Assembly (NCBI GenBank): GCA_009908535.1
Contig: JAAAOD010000013.1
Coordinates: forward strand, 1-17,238
Direction: 5' to 3'
Length of the DNA: 17,238 bases
Origin: Verrucomicrobiota bacterium
Lineage (GTDB): Bacteria > Verrucomicrobiota > Verrucomicrobiia > Opitutales > Oceanipulchritudinaceae
Position 1 is the stretch's first letter, and the number at the start of each line of letters is the position of its first letter. The position numbers and the translations under genes were made by a program. Below are positions 1 to 7,524 of this stretch, piece by piece. The notes under the pieces were generated by a model, which worked only from the letters and a program-made list of their open reading frames with translations, searched no databases and was not told the DNA's origin.

Positions 1-1
1 G

Positions 2-1387
2 GTCTTCGGTCTTCACGCCCAGTCAGATACTGAGAAAAGCTTCTCCCTCGCCGCCGAGCAGGCGGAGGAACGCCTCGAGAAGGCCCTCGATGAGCTGGAC
101 CGGATCCAGCAGGAAATCAACGAGAAACGCCCCGAGCTCGGCGCCCGGCTCGACGATGTCGAGTCCACCGCCCTGCGCCTGCGCGACGAGGCCTCCAACA
201 TGGCCCGGATCAAGGCCAGCTTCGATGTCGAAGTCAGCCAGCTGGAGAAGGAAAAACAGAGCATTATTGACAACAACAGCTACATCCAGTCGACGCTGCT
301 CAACGAATACATCCGCCGCCTCGAGCTGACCCTCGATCCCGCCGAACTCGACCTTTACCTTGATGAGATCCGCGACACGCTCGCCTACGTCGAGTCCGAT
401 GAAGACGTTGACGACGCCACCATCTTCAATGCCCAGCTCGAAGTCGTGAACATGGCCCTCAACCGTATCGAGCGCGTCACCGGGGGGGACACTTTCGCGG
501 GTCCGGCCATTGTCGACGGCACTCTCATGAAAGGCACCTTCGCCCTCGTCGGTCCGGTCTCCTACTTCACCGCCAATGACAATGCCGTCGCCGGCATCAC
601 CACCGGCATCATCAACGACAGCCCGAACATCTATCCCCTTCCCGAATACTACGAGGGCATCACCGCCACGGCGAACACCGGGTCCGGAAACATTCCGGTC
701 GACACCACCGACGGGGAAGCGCTCGAGGGAATCACCCATACCATCACCTTGCTTGAGGAGTTTGCCCTCGGCGGATTCGTGATGTATCCGATCCTCACTC
801 TTTTCACCCTCGCCATCCTGATCGCGGTCTTCAAGACGGTGGAACTTTCGCGGGTCAAATCCGCCAAAGCGAAGGACATCGATATCATTCTTGATCACCT
901 GCGCAACGGCAAGAGCGATGCCGCCCTTTCCCACGCGAAGTCGGTCGGCGGCCCGGTCGGGTCCATGCTCTGTGACGCGGTCGAGAACGCCAACGAGGAC
1001 CGCGAGGTCATCGAAGAGGTGCTTTACGAGACCATTATCAAGACCCAGCCGAAACTGGAACGTTTCCTTGCCTTCATCGCGGTCGTTGCCGCCACTGCAC
1101 CGCTCATGGGACTGCTCGGTACGGTTACGGGGATGATCAAGACCTTCAAGCTGATCACTATCGTCGGAACCGGGGATGCAAGAAATCTTTCTTCCGGCAT
1201 TTCCGAGGCGCTCATCACAACGAAGTGGGGCCTCATCGTCGCCATCCCCACGCTGATCATGCACGCGCTTCTTAACCGCAAGGCCAAGGGCGTCGTCGGC
1301 AGCATGGAACAGTCCGCCGTCAGCTTTATCAACGGCATTGCCGAAATGCGCGGCGAATCCTCCAACAACGAGCAATCCTCCTCCTGA
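2..1387 (+). CDS. ttpC: TtpC-like MotA/TolQ/ExbB proton-channel protein with periplasmic coiled coil (5' partial)
   Basis: The frame is open from base 2, so the start lies upstream; 461 residues are visible. The first residues (FGLHAQSD) look like the end of a signal peptide with cleavage after HAQ. Visible residues about 10-100 are charged, heptad-like coiled coil. Residues about 160-245 form a beta-rich stretch (DGTLMKG, GPVSYF). The MotA/TolQ/ExbB domain follows, with membrane segments near 257-277, 354-380 and 402-424 and the family motif APLMGLLGTVTGM. ExbB proteins conduct protons in the inner membrane; the TtpC subtype adds this periplasmic arm and is required by Vibrio TonB2 systems. 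It is followed 39 bases later by a normal-length exbB, then exbD, tonB and a TPR gene, which is the TtpC gene order. The C-terminal tail is Ser/Asn/Gln-rich and probably disordered. Family assignment is strong; the TtpC label rests on architecture and neighbours. An upstream DUF3450 gene or a TonB-dependent receptor would fit. Confidence 0.88.
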   Translation, partial: VFGLHAQSDTEKSFSLAAEQAEERLEKALDELDRIQQEINEKRPELGARLDDVESTALRLRDEASNMARIKASFDVEVSQLEKEKQSIIDNNSYIQSTLLNEYIRRLELTLDPAELDLYLDEIRDTLAYVESDEDVDDATIFNAQLEVVNMALNRIERVTGGDTFAGPAIVDGTLMKGTFALVGPVSYFTANDNAVAGITTGIINDSPNIYPLPEYYEGITATANTGSGNIPVDTTDGEALEGITHTITLLEEFALGGFVMYPILTLFTLAILIAVFKTVELSRVKSAKAKDIDIILDHLRNGKSDAALSHAKSVGGPVGSMLCDAVENANEDREVIEEVLYETIIKTQPKLERFLAFIAVVAATAPLMGLLGTVTGMIKTFKLITIVGTGDARNLSSGISEALITTKWGLIVAIPTLIMHALLNRKAKGVVGSMEQSAVSFINGIAEMRGESSNNEQSSS

Positions 1388-1426
1388 GCGGAGCGGTCGA
1401 ACGCTACCCGGTAGGAATCGCATCCC

Positions 1427-2083
1427 ATGGAAACCCCCGAAAACATGGATCCGGCCAGCACCCTTGGCGGCCCCGAGAACTTTCAGGAATTCCTCGGTTT
1501 TGTCTGGAAGACTTGGAGCGAAGGCGGCTGGCTCATGATCCCGCTCGCCGCCCTTGCCCTGTTGATCTATTTCGAGGCAATGGCCATCATCCTGCGGATG
1601 AACCGCTCCAAGGTGAAAAAGACGCCCCGCGATGTCTGGGCGGATTGGTTGCGCAAACCCGCCGAGGGGAAGGGCCATATCGGTGAAGTCATCCGCTTCG
1701 TCGTCGGTCGTGAGGGTCCCGGCAGCCCGCAGTCCCTCCTGCGGCTCGAGGCGGTCAAGGCCAAGATCATTCCCGACGTCAACAACCGCATTGTCGTCCT
1801 CAGCGTGCTGGTCACGGTCGCACCGCTGATGGGTCTTCTGGGCACCGTGATCGGCATGTTGACGACCTTCCGCGGTCTCGCCACCTCTGCCGGGCAGGCG
1901 GTCGACCTCGTCGCCGAGGGCATCCGCGTCGCCCTCATTACGACGCAAACCGGCCTCATGATTGCCATTCCCGGCTACATATTCATCTCTCTTGTGATCC
2001 GCAGCCGGAACAATTACATGACGTTCCTGACAGAACTGGAAACCGTTCTCGTCCAGCAGTCCCACCAGAAAAAACCCTCATGA
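1427..2083 (+). CDS. exbB: ExbB, TonB-system proton channel subunit
   Basis: This is a 218-residue MotA/TolQ/ExbB protein, the standard length. It sits in the inner membrane, where an ExbB pentamer around ExbD uses the proton gradient to energise TonB. Three hydrophobic segments are visible at about residues 33-56, 122-147 and 167-193. The last two carry the signatures APLMGLLGTVIGM and ALITTQTGLMIAIPGY, with the conserved Thr and Pro of the channel helices. The ATG at 1427 is preceded by only a weak GGA about 13 bases upstream; a second in-frame ATG 18 bases later is possible. The stop codon overlaps the exbD start by four bases (ATGA), so translation of the two is probably coupled. The protein is shorter than its upstream paralogue because it lacks the periplasmic arm; the pair is diagnostic for TtpC-type systems. 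Confidence 0.93.
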   Translation: METPENMDPASTLGGPENFQEFLGFVWKTWSEGGWLMIPLAALALLIYFEAMAIILRMNRSKVKKTPRDVWADWLRKPAEGKGHIGEVIRFVVGREGPGSPQSLLRLEAVKAKIIPDVNNRIVVLSVLVTVAPLMGLLGTVIGMLTTFRGLATSAGQAVDLVAEGIRVALITTQTGLMIAIPGYIFISLVIRSRNNYMTFLTELETVLVQQSHQKKPS

Positions 2084-2493
2084 GCAAGCGCGGCAGCATC
2101 CTTCAGGACGAAGCGGAGATGAGCGATATCAACATCTCTCCGATGATTGATATGGTTTTTATTTTGCTCATATTTTTCATTGTGACCACGGTTTTTGTCC
2201 AGGAACCCGGCGTGGAAGTGGAGCGGGAAAGGGCCCGCTCCGCCCTCGATCTCGAAAAGAACTCGATTCTCATCGCGATCACTCCTGACGGGGAAGTCGT
2301 CTATGGCGGATCGAACATCGGGGTCGTCGGCGTCCGCGGTGTCGTGAAGCGGCTGACTGCCGACAACGAGCGCATGCCGGTGATCCTCCAGGCCGACCGA
2401 GCCGCCCCTTCCTCGACCGTGATCCGTGTCATTGATGAGGCAAAGCTGGCCAACCCGGCCTCCGTAGTGAGCATTTCCACCGAAACCCCCTAG
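2080..2493 (+). CDS. exbD: ExbD, TonB-system biopolymer transport subunit
   Basis: This is a 137-residue ExbD/TolR protein of usual size. A short cytoplasmic N-terminus leads to SDINISPMIDMVFILLIFF, the family signature, in which Asp24 matches the single essential proton-carrying Asp of the ExbD membrane helix (D25 in E. coli). The helix spans about residues 22-40. The rest (41-137) is a periplasmic domain, ending in the typical pattern of a beta strand (VILQAD) followed by a helix (VIRVIDEAK). The start overlaps the exbB stop. No Shine-Dalgarno sequence is seen before the ATG, so initiation probably depends on coupling from exbB. It works as the rotor or central peptide of the ExbB channel and contacts TonB in the periplasm. 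Confidence 0.94.
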   Translation: MSKRGSILQDEAEMSDINISPMIDMVFILLIFFIVTTVFVQEPGVEVERERARSALDLEKNSILIAITPDGEVVYGGSNIGVVGVRGVVKRLTADNERMPVILQADRAAPSSTVIRVIDEAKLANPASVVSISTETP

Positions 2494-2494
2494 C

Positions 2495-2503
2495 GGAAAG
2501 GAG
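2495..2503 (+). promoter_or_regulatory. Strong ribosome binding site fixing the GTG start of tonB
   Basis: GGAAAGGAG lies seven bases before GTG at 2511, just after the exbD stop. It is the best Shine-Dalgarno match in the plus-strand operon and decides the GTG start over any later ATG. The upstream genes of this operon have weak or no such site. Confidence 0.75.
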
Positions 2504-2510
2504 TCCCGTC

Positions 2511-3167
2511 GTGTCCGAAAAACAACACAGCGATCCCCCGGAACTGAGGCAGGAACTTCCTATTTCCCTGACTACCGGCTTTCTTTTCATGGCGGCCGTG
2601 TTGCTGGCCCTCCCCATCAGCCAGCTGATCACGGAATTCACTGGCAAATCCCGGACCGAGGTCGAGGTAGTGGATTACAAGCCGCCGCCCGTCATCGAGG
2701 AACCTCCTCCCGACCAGGAAGAGGAAGAGCAGGATGACATTAAAGACATCGAGGAAAACCGTGAACCGCCGACCCTCGAACAGCTCGAAATTTCCATGGC
2801 GGCCGACCTCAGCGGATTCGCCAGTTCCGACTTCACGGTCCCGACCATCGATGTGGGGGGTCAGCTTGAAGAAATGGTCTACGAACTCGAAGACCTGACC
2901 CAGGCTCCCCGGCCCACCTACCAGCGTGCACCCGTGCATCCACCGGAAATGAAGCGTGCGGGGATCTCCGGTACGGTCCGCCTTGAGTTCGTTGTCACCG
3001 CGGAGGGGACAACGCGGAATATCAAGGTCATCAGCTCCACCAATCCGGCCTTTGAGGAGAACGCCATCCGGGCCGTCCGAAAATGGCGGTTCCAACCCGG
3101 CGAGAAGGACGGGAAAGCGGTGGACGCCCGCGTACGCATCCCGATTTCCTTCAGCGTCGGCAACTAA
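2511..3167 (+). CDS. tonB: TonB family energy transducer
   Basis: This is a 218-residue TonB. A short cytoplasmic stretch is followed by one membrane anchor at about residues 20-42. A linker (50-95) is rich in Pro and strongly acidic (KPPPVIEEPPPDQEEEEQDD). The C-terminal TonB domain (about 137-218) has the conserved pattern YP/HPPEMKRAGISGTV, then VRLEFVVTAEG, NPAFEENAIRAVRKWRFQP and a closing strand RIPISFSV. TonB spans the periplasm and pulls on the TonB box of outer-membrane receptors, using energy from ExbB/ExbD. The linker is shorter than in E. coli TonB and lacks its Lys-Pro repeats; short linkers are known for TonB2-type proteins, where TtpC may help bridge the periplasm. The GTG start is supported by the upstream Shine-Dalgarno sequence. 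Confidence 0.93.
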   Translation: MSEKQHSDPPELRQELPISLTTGFLFMAAVLLALPISQLITEFTGKSRTEVEVVDYKPPPVIEEPPPDQEEEEQDDIKDIEENREPPTLEQLEISMAADLSGFASSDFTVPTIDVGGQLEEMVYELEDLTQAPRPTYQRAPVHPPEMKRAGISGTVRLEFVVTAEGTTRNIKVISSTNPAFEENAIRAVRKWRFQPGEKDGKAVDARVRIPISFSVGN

Positions 3168-3200
3168 CCATTCACCACCACGATCGATTCCCTTTTTCAC

Positions 3201-4712
3201 ATGAAACGCATCACCATCCTTCTTACCTTTGCGGCCGCGACCATGCCCGCCCTGGTCAATGGCCAGCAGTCGGTCACCTCCGTGAATAACTCCGCCGCGA
3301 AAGCCTTCTATGCCACCGACACGTGGGAGAAAGCCTTCATGGGCTACTTCGGCGTCGAGTCCGGCGTCGAACCGGGCATTCCGGAGAACCAGCAGGAGCG
3401 CGAGGTCCTCGCCCAAGTGCGGGATTTTCTCCGCGGGGGCACGGACGCGGACTTCCGGGCCGCCCTCAACAACATCAACACCCTGATCAACAACCAGCGT
3501 AAGGAAGGCCAGCAAACCAGCCCGATGATGCTGCAGATCGCGGGAACGATTGCCATGCGCATGGCCGAAACCTCGAATAGCGAGAGCGCCAAGCGGCAGT
3601 ATCGGCGGCAAGCTGTCGATTATCTTGAAAAGTCCATCGATCCGGATAGCGGCTTCCCCAACTTTCTCCGCGCCCACAAGAACCTCGCCAACCTTTACTT
3701 CCGCAACGACCAGACCGATAAGGCGAAAAAGCACTTTATCCGGGCGATCGAACTCGGCGATAAGGACGCGGTCACCTACGGCTTGCTCGGGGCCATTTTT
3801 ATGGAAGAGGAAAAACTGGTCGCTTCGGAATCCTCGCTGCGCAACAGCCTCATGATCAATCCGGAGGTCAAGGAATTCCGCCAGCTCCTCGGTAATGTCC
3901 TCCTCCAGCAGGAACGGTACATGGAAGCGAAGGAAGTCTTCGCGGAGTTGCTCATGGAGAACCCGGACAACGTGCAGTTCTGGATGGCGCAGGCCAATTG
4001 CTACATCGCCCTCGATGAAATCGAAAAGGCGACCCGCAATCTCGAGGTCGTCCGCTTCATGGGGGAGGCGAATGTACAGTCGCTTATGCTCCTGGGCGAT
4101 GTCTACATGAACAAGGAGATGATCGACGAGGCCACCGAGGTTTACCTCGAGGCCATTGAACTCGATCCTTCGGACGCCAATCTCCAGCGTTTCATCGGGG
4201 CCGCCGAAACCCTCAACAACTTTGCGGCCTTCCAAAAGTCCATGTCCATCATCGCGGCCATTGAGAAGGCGTACGGGGACGCCCTCACCGAGGAAGACGA
4301 GATCGAACTGCTTTCGCTGCGTTCCGAAATCAACATTTCCCTTGGCAAAGGTGCGGAGGCTGCACAGAACCTCGAGGATTTGCTACGCAAGGATCCCCTT
4401 AACGCGCGCGCCCTTCTCAGCCTCGCCCGCTACTACAGCAATTTTGAACCCGACGAGGATTCCGAAAAACAGGATCTTGAATTGAACCGGGCTCAACAGC
4501 AGGCGATCATTTATTACGAACGCGCCCAGAATCTCGAGGACATCGACGACCAGGTGCGCGGATTCATCGGCGAGGCGCAGCTGCGCGTCCAGCGCGACGA
4601 ACTTGAGGAAGCGGCCAATTTGCTGGAAGAGGCGCAGGGCTTGAAATACCAGGAAAACGTCCAGGCTTACCTCGACCAGATCCGCGCCGCGCTCAAGAGC
4701 CGCCGTAGCTGA
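3201..4712 (+). CDS. Secreted tetratricopeptide-repeat protein of the TonB operon
   Basis: This 503-residue protein starts with a clear signal peptide (MKRITILLTFAAATMPALVNG, cut after about residue 21), so it should be periplasmic. From about residue 140 to the end it is built of TPR-like helical pairs. The best ones contain FLRAHKNLANLYFRNDQTD, FRQLLGNVLLQQERYMEAKEVF, VQSLMLLGDVYMNKEMIDEA and ARALLSLARYYSN. Residues 22-140 are less repetitive. TPR proteins are protein-binding scaffolds. A TPR gene directly after tonB is a recurrent part of TtpC/TonB2 clusters, so it probably assists the transducer or a receptor; its exact role is not known. It lies 33 bases after tonB with no visible Shine-Dalgarno sequence and is the last gene before a strong terminator. 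Confidence 0.85.
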   Translation: MKRITILLTFAAATMPALVNGQQSVTSVNNSAAKAFYATDTWEKAFMGYFGVESGVEPGIPENQQEREVLAQVRDFLRGGTDADFRAALNNINTLINNQRKEGQQTSPMMLQIAGTIAMRMAETSNSESAKRQYRRQAVDYLEKSIDPDSGFPNFLRAHKNLANLYFRNDQTDKAKKHFIRAIELGDKDAVTYGLLGAIFMEEEKLVASESSLRNSLMINPEVKEFRQLLGNVLLQQERYMEAKEVFAELLMENPDNVQFWMAQANCYIALDEIEKATRNLEVVRFMGEANVQSLMLLGDVYMNKEMIDEATEVYLEAIELDPSDANLQRFIGAAETLNNFAAFQKSMSIIAAIEKAYGDALTEEDEIELLSLRSEINISLGKGAEAAQNLEDLLRKDPLNARALLSLARYYSNFEPDEDSEKQDLELNRAQQQAIIYYERAQNLEDIDDQVRGFIGEAQLRVQRDELEEAANLLEEAQGLKYQENVQAYLDQIRAALKSRRS

Positions 4713-4745
4713 GCGGCACCATACATCCATTTCTCCCCCACCTAT

Positions 4746-4780
4746 GGGCCGGTTGGCAAAACGTCAGCCGGCCCTTTTTT
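4746..4780 (+). terminator. Rho-independent terminator of the TonB operon
   Basis: The ten-base arm GGGCCGGTTG (4746-4755) pairs with CAGCCGGCCC (4765-4774) with a single G-U pair. The loop has nine bases and six T residues follow (4775-4780). It sits 33 bases after the TPR stop codon, as expected for the end of the five-gene operon. Confidence 0.9.
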
Positions 4781-4795
4781 AAACCCACCCGCCCC

Positions 4796-4829
4796 GTAGG
4801 GCCCCGCCTTGTGCGGGGGCCCCGTCGAC
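4796..4829 (-). repeat. Diverged inverted copy of the 35-base hairpin repeat
   Basis: Read on the plus strand it begins GTAGGGCC, has the loop CTTGT and ends GTCGAC. The reverse complement of the neighbouring tandem repeat shares GTAGGGCC, CTTGT and a GAC end. The four bases on each side of the loop differ (CCGC and GCGG here, GGGG and CCCC there) yet pair in both cases. The stem here is about nine pairs with one bulged G. Confidence 0.6.
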
Positions 4830-4840
4830 TCAGAGGCATG

Positions 4841-4910
4841 GTCGGCGCGGGGACAAGCCCCGGCCCTACCCGGAAGTCGGCGCGGGGACAAGCCCCGGCC
4901 CTACCCGGAA
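4841..4910 (+). repeat. Two exact tandem copies of a 35-base GC-rich hairpin repeat
   Basis: Copy 1 is 4841-4875 and copy 2 is 4876-4910; they are identical and directly adjacent. Each contains CGGGG-ACAAG-CCCCG, a five-pair hairpin with a five-base loop. Together with the inverted relative at 4796-4829 this fills most of the 272-base gap between the TPR gene and the next gene. The character is REP-like: small, palindromic, intergenic. No transposase is nearby. The repeat is in the same frame as the following gene and creates a false N-terminal extension of it. Confidence 0.85.
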
Positions 4911-4984
4911 GCGCCGCAGCGCTTCCCTCCATTATCCGCCCCTGGCGGGTTGCGGAGCCTTTCCTTGTCTTCATATTGCATTTC

Positions 4985-5986
4985 ATGCTGCAGCTTTCGC
5001 GCCTTGCTCCGCTGACGCTCCTTCCTCTGCTTGTCCTCTGCACCGGGTGCGGGGAAAACAACACCGATGCGCCCGCCGCCTCTGGAACCAAGGAGAACCT
5101 GACCGAAGTCGTCCTCCAGACGGACTGGATGCCCCAACCCGAGCACGGGGGGTTTTACCAGGCGGTCGCGAAAGGGTTCTACCGTAAGGAAGGACTGGAC
5201 GTTACGCTTCTTCCGGGCGGCCCCAATACGATGAGCGTGCAGAAAATCCTGCGGGGGCGCGCGCAGTTTGCCATGAACCGGGCCGATGCGGTCTACACCT
5301 TCAACCAGCGGGACGTCCCGGTCATCATGGTCATGGCGACGCTGCAGCACGACCCGCAATCGGTCATGCTGCACGCCGACAACCCCATCGACCGCCTACC
5401 CGAACTCGACGGGGAGTCCGTCATGGCGGTTCCGGGCCTGAGCTGGATTCAGTGGGTTGAAGCGCGGTACGGAATCCACCTCAATATCGTCCCCCACGAT
5501 TTCGGTATGGAACGCTTTCTCGAGGATCCTTCCTTCATTCAGCAGTGCCTCCTCACCAACGAACCGTTCTACATTCGCAAAGCGGGCGTCGAACCCAAGG
5601 TGCTTCCCCTGCGCGAGTCGGGCTTTGATCCCTATCACGGCGTCTACTGCCTGCGGAGCTTCGCGGAGGAGAAACCGGAAATTGTGCGGCGCTTTGTCCG
5701 CGCCTCCGTCCGTGGCTGGAAAGACTTCATCCATAACGATCCCGGCCCCGCCTTCGCCCTCATTGCGGAGCGCAATTCCCGCATGACGGATGAATTCATG
5801 GCCTTCAGCCGTGGGGAGATGATCGGGCGTCGCCTCGTCACGGGGAAAAAGGACGGCTCGGACGACACCGGTCAGCTCGATCCGGAGCGCCTTGAGAACC
5901 TCGCCCGGCGACTTCACGACCTGGGCATCGCCGAGGGCGATCCCGCCGCGCCCAACTGGTACACCACCCGCTTTCTCCCCAGGTAA
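4985..5986 (+). CDS. NMT1/THI5-like ABC transporter substrate-binding lipoprotein
   Basis: This is a 333-residue protein. The chosen ATG at 4985 gives a typical secretion signal (MLQLSRLAPLTLLPLLVL) ending in a Cys at residue 22 within LCTGC, a likely lipoprotein site although Cys at -3 is unusual. Starting further upstream would run through the repeats. The mature part opens with the family pattern VVLQTDWMPQPEHGGFYQA and KGFYRKEGLDVTLLPGG (residues 43-79). It continues with ILRGRAQFAMNRADAV, where the NMT1/THI5 group contacts ligand, and GVYCLRSFAEEKPEIVRRFVRA. Relatives bind pyrimidine or flavin precursors (ThiY, RibY) or aromatic and taurine-like compounds; the substrate here cannot be read from sequence. 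No permease or ATPase gene lies beside it, so its transporter must be encoded elsewhere. Confidence 0.82.
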   Translation: MLQLSRLAPLTLLPLLVLCTGCGENNTDAPAASGTKENLTEVVLQTDWMPQPEHGGFYQAVAKGFYRKEGLDVTLLPGGPNTMSVQKILRGRAQFAMNRADAVYTFNQRDVPVIMVMATLQHDPQSVMLHADNPIDRLPELDGESVMAVPGLSWIQWVEARYGIHLNIVPHDFGMERFLEDPSFIQQCLLTNEPFYIRKAGVEPKVLPLRESGFDPYHGVYCLRSFAEEKPEIVRRFVRASVRGWKDFIHNDPGPAFALIAERNSRMTDEFMAFSRGEMIGRRLVTGKKDGSDDTGQLDPERLENLARRLHDLGIAEGDPAAPNWYTTRFLPR

Positions 5987-6000
5987 TCGGTCGCGACCGA
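5987..6000. other. Perfect 14-base palindrome between convergent genes
   Basis: TCGGTCGCGACCGA directly follows the stop codon of the binding-protein gene and lies 10 bases beyond the stop of the convergent xerC gene. No T-tract follows on either strand, so it is at best a weak bidirectional terminator or an unassigned protein site. Confidence 0.4.
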
Positions 6001-6010
6001 GAGCCGATGG

Positions 6011-6949
6011 TTAGGCCCGCGGATGGGCTTGCTTGTGGGCGGCCTTGAGACGGTCAAGGCCGACGTGGGTATAGATCTGGGTCGTGGAGAGGCTGGCATG
6101 GCCGAGCATGCTTTGCACGGCGCGGAGGTCCGCCCCGGCATCGAGAAGATGTGTGGCGAAACTGTGGCGGATCTTGTGCGGGGTGAGGTCGTCCGGCAGC
6201 CCGCTCGCACGGAGGTACTTTTTCATGTCCCGCTGAATCCGCCATGCGGAGAGCGGCTTGCCGACGGCATCATGCACGAGGAAGTCATTCGTCCCGCGCA
6301 CGACGGCGTGCCGATCACGGAAGGCCTGGAGCTTTTCGGCGGCGGTCTTTCCCATGGGACAGATCCGCTCTTTACGACCCTTGCCGACAACCCGCAGGCA
6401 GCGGGCCGCGAAATCGGCATGGCCCCAGCGCGCTTCCATCAACTCGCTGATCCGCAGGCCGGCCCCGTAGAACAGCTCGAAGACCGCCTCGTCCCGAGCC
6501 GCCGTAAAGGCGTCGATCCGGTCCTCGGCCAACAGACGGGATGGCGCCTCCAGAAAGCTCCGGATCTGCGAGGGCGAAAAGAATTTCGGAAGCGGTTTGC
6601 GGTAGCTGGGCAGGACCAGTCCGGTAGCGGGATTAGCCGCCACTTCCCCCATACGGTGGAGGTAGCGGTAAAAGGAACGGATGGCGGAAAGGCGGAGGTG
6701 CAGCGTCCGAGGCGAGGTGCCTGAACGTTGGGCCTCCACGATATAGGACCGCAGGTCGCGGTGAAGGAGGGTCCGCAGGTCCACCGGCGCCTCCTGCTGC
6801 CGCCGAGCTCCGCCGGAGGCGGCAAGATCGAGGAGGGCCTGCCGATAATTCCGTACGGTGTAGGGCGAATAGCGGCGTTCGTTGGCGAGGTAAGCGAGGA
6901 ACCGCTCCACAAGCTCCGGAACCGTGCCCTCCGCCTCGCCTTCGCTCAC
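6011..6949 (-). CDS. xerC: Tyrosine recombinase, XerC type
   Basis: This 312-residue protein has a SAM-like core-binding domain at about residues 8-100 and a catalytic domain after that. The catalytic set is complete: Arg166 (GAGLRISEL), Lys190 (VGKGRKER), His258 and Arg261 (HKIRHSFATHLL), His284 (LGHASLSTTQ) and the nucleophile Tyr293 (IYTHV). The ending AHPRA and the phrase YGAGLRISEL favour XerC over XerD. Xer recombinases resolve chromosome dimers at dif sites together with FtsK. The length matches the family, and housekeeping neighbours argue against a phage or integron integrase. The start is GTG at 6949 with only a weak purine stretch before it. The gene lies 13 bases after sufT and is the last of the minus-strand run. 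Confidence 0.88.
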   Translation of the reverse strand: MSEGEAEGTVPELVERFLAYLANERRYSPYTVRNYRQALLDLAASGGARRQQEAPVDLRTLLHRDLRSYIVEAQRSGTSPRTLHLRLSAIRSFYRYLHRMGEVAANPATGLVLPSYRKPLPKFFSPSQIRSFLEAPSRLLAEDRIDAFTAARDEAVFELFYGAGLRISELMEARWGHADFAARCLRVVGKGRKERICPMGKTAAEKLQAFRDRHAVVRGTNDFLVHDAVGKPLSAWRIQRDMKKYLRASGLPDDLTPHKIRHSFATHLLDAGADLRAVQSMLGHASLSTTQIYTHVGLDRLKAAHKQAHPRA

Positions 6950-6962
6950 TGCGGTTCCGTCC

Positions 6963-7520
6963 TCAATCCAGGCCGAGGATGCTGCGGCCTTCCGGAGAAA
7001 TCATGTGCGGGGTCCATTGCGGATCCCAGACGATATCGACCTGCGCGGAGGCGACCGCCGGCAACGCCTCGATCTTCTCGCGCGCGTCGGCCGCAATGGT
7101 CGGCCCCATGCCGCAACCGGTCGCCGTCAGGGTCATCTTCACGTCGATGTGATACTTATCCTCGGCCAGCTCCTTCACCTGCAGGTCATAGATAAGACCG
7201 AGATCGACAATATTCACCGGAATCTCCGGATCAAAACACTGCCGCATGGCATTCCAGACCTGTTCCTCGCTGAAAGGCGCCTCGTCGGGATGGGTCCCGG
7301 CTTCCTCCCGGACCTTACCCGCAATGTCCTTGCCGAGGGCGTCCACCTGCTCAAGGCCGACGCGGTAAAGCCCGCCTCCGTCACGGAGGGTCACGCTGCC
7401 GCCGAGGGCCTGCGAGATGAGATAGGTCTCCCCGCTTTTCAATTCCACCGGCTCACCGGAAGGTATACGGGTGGCCGCGCAATTTTCGGCCAGAGTAATT
7501 TCCGTTCCATTCAATGTCAT
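6963..7520 (-). CDS. sufT: SufT, MIP18/DUF59-family Fe-S cluster assembly factor
   Basis: This is a 185-residue protein of the SufT type (TIGR03406). An N-terminal half peculiar to SufT (residues 1-80: LKSGETYLISQALGGSVTL, GGLYRV) precedes a DUF59/MIP18 domain at about 86-165. That domain carries DPEIPVNIVDLGLIYD (97-112) and TATGCGMGPTIA, with the conserved Cys136. SufT acts in the cytoplasm in maturation or repair of iron-sulfur proteins. It normally sits in or near a suf operon, but no other suf gene is visible here; it lies between sppA and xerC with gaps of 23 and 13 bases. The start is well supported by AAGGAG. An Fe-S photolyase encoded further upstream in the same run is a possible but unproven client. 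Confidence 0.92.
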   Translation of the reverse strand: MTLNGTEITLAENCAATRIPSGEPVELKSGETYLISQALGGSVTLRDGGGLYRVGLEQVDALGKDIAGKVREEAGTHPDEAPFSEEQVWNAMRQCFDPEIPVNIVDLGLIYDLQVKELAEDKYHIDVKMTLTATGCGMGPTIAADAREKIEALPAVASAQVDIVWDPQWTPHMISPEGRSILGLD

Positions 7521-7524
7521 AAGG

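Noticed and set aside
23..2065. A 680-codon open frame on the minus strand opposite ttpC and exbB
   Set aside because: It is antisense to two clear membrane protein genes, its product is low-complexity Gly/Asp/Arg-rich with no family marks, and such frames arise when the true genes rarely use codons that read as stops on the other strand.
2490..4235. A 581-codon open frame on the minus strand opposite tonB and the TPR gene
   Set aside because: Same reasoning: it mirrors genuine genes with a signal peptide and TonB domain, and its own translation resembles no known protein.
4950..4977. A possible promoter for the binding protein (TTGCGG, 16 bases, CATATT)
   Set aside because: Only three and four of six bases match the consensus, and transcription would begin at the start codon itself; too weak to list.
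4811..4984. An upstream ATG that would extend the binding protein by 58 residues
   Set aside because: The extension is the translated tandem repeat and would bury the signal peptide; the ATG at 4985 places the signal at the N-terminus.
6011..6949. Tyrosine recombinase as a sign of a prophage or integron
   Set aside because: It has the XerC-type ending and sits in a housekeeping run with no attachment-site repeats, cassette array or phage genes nearby.
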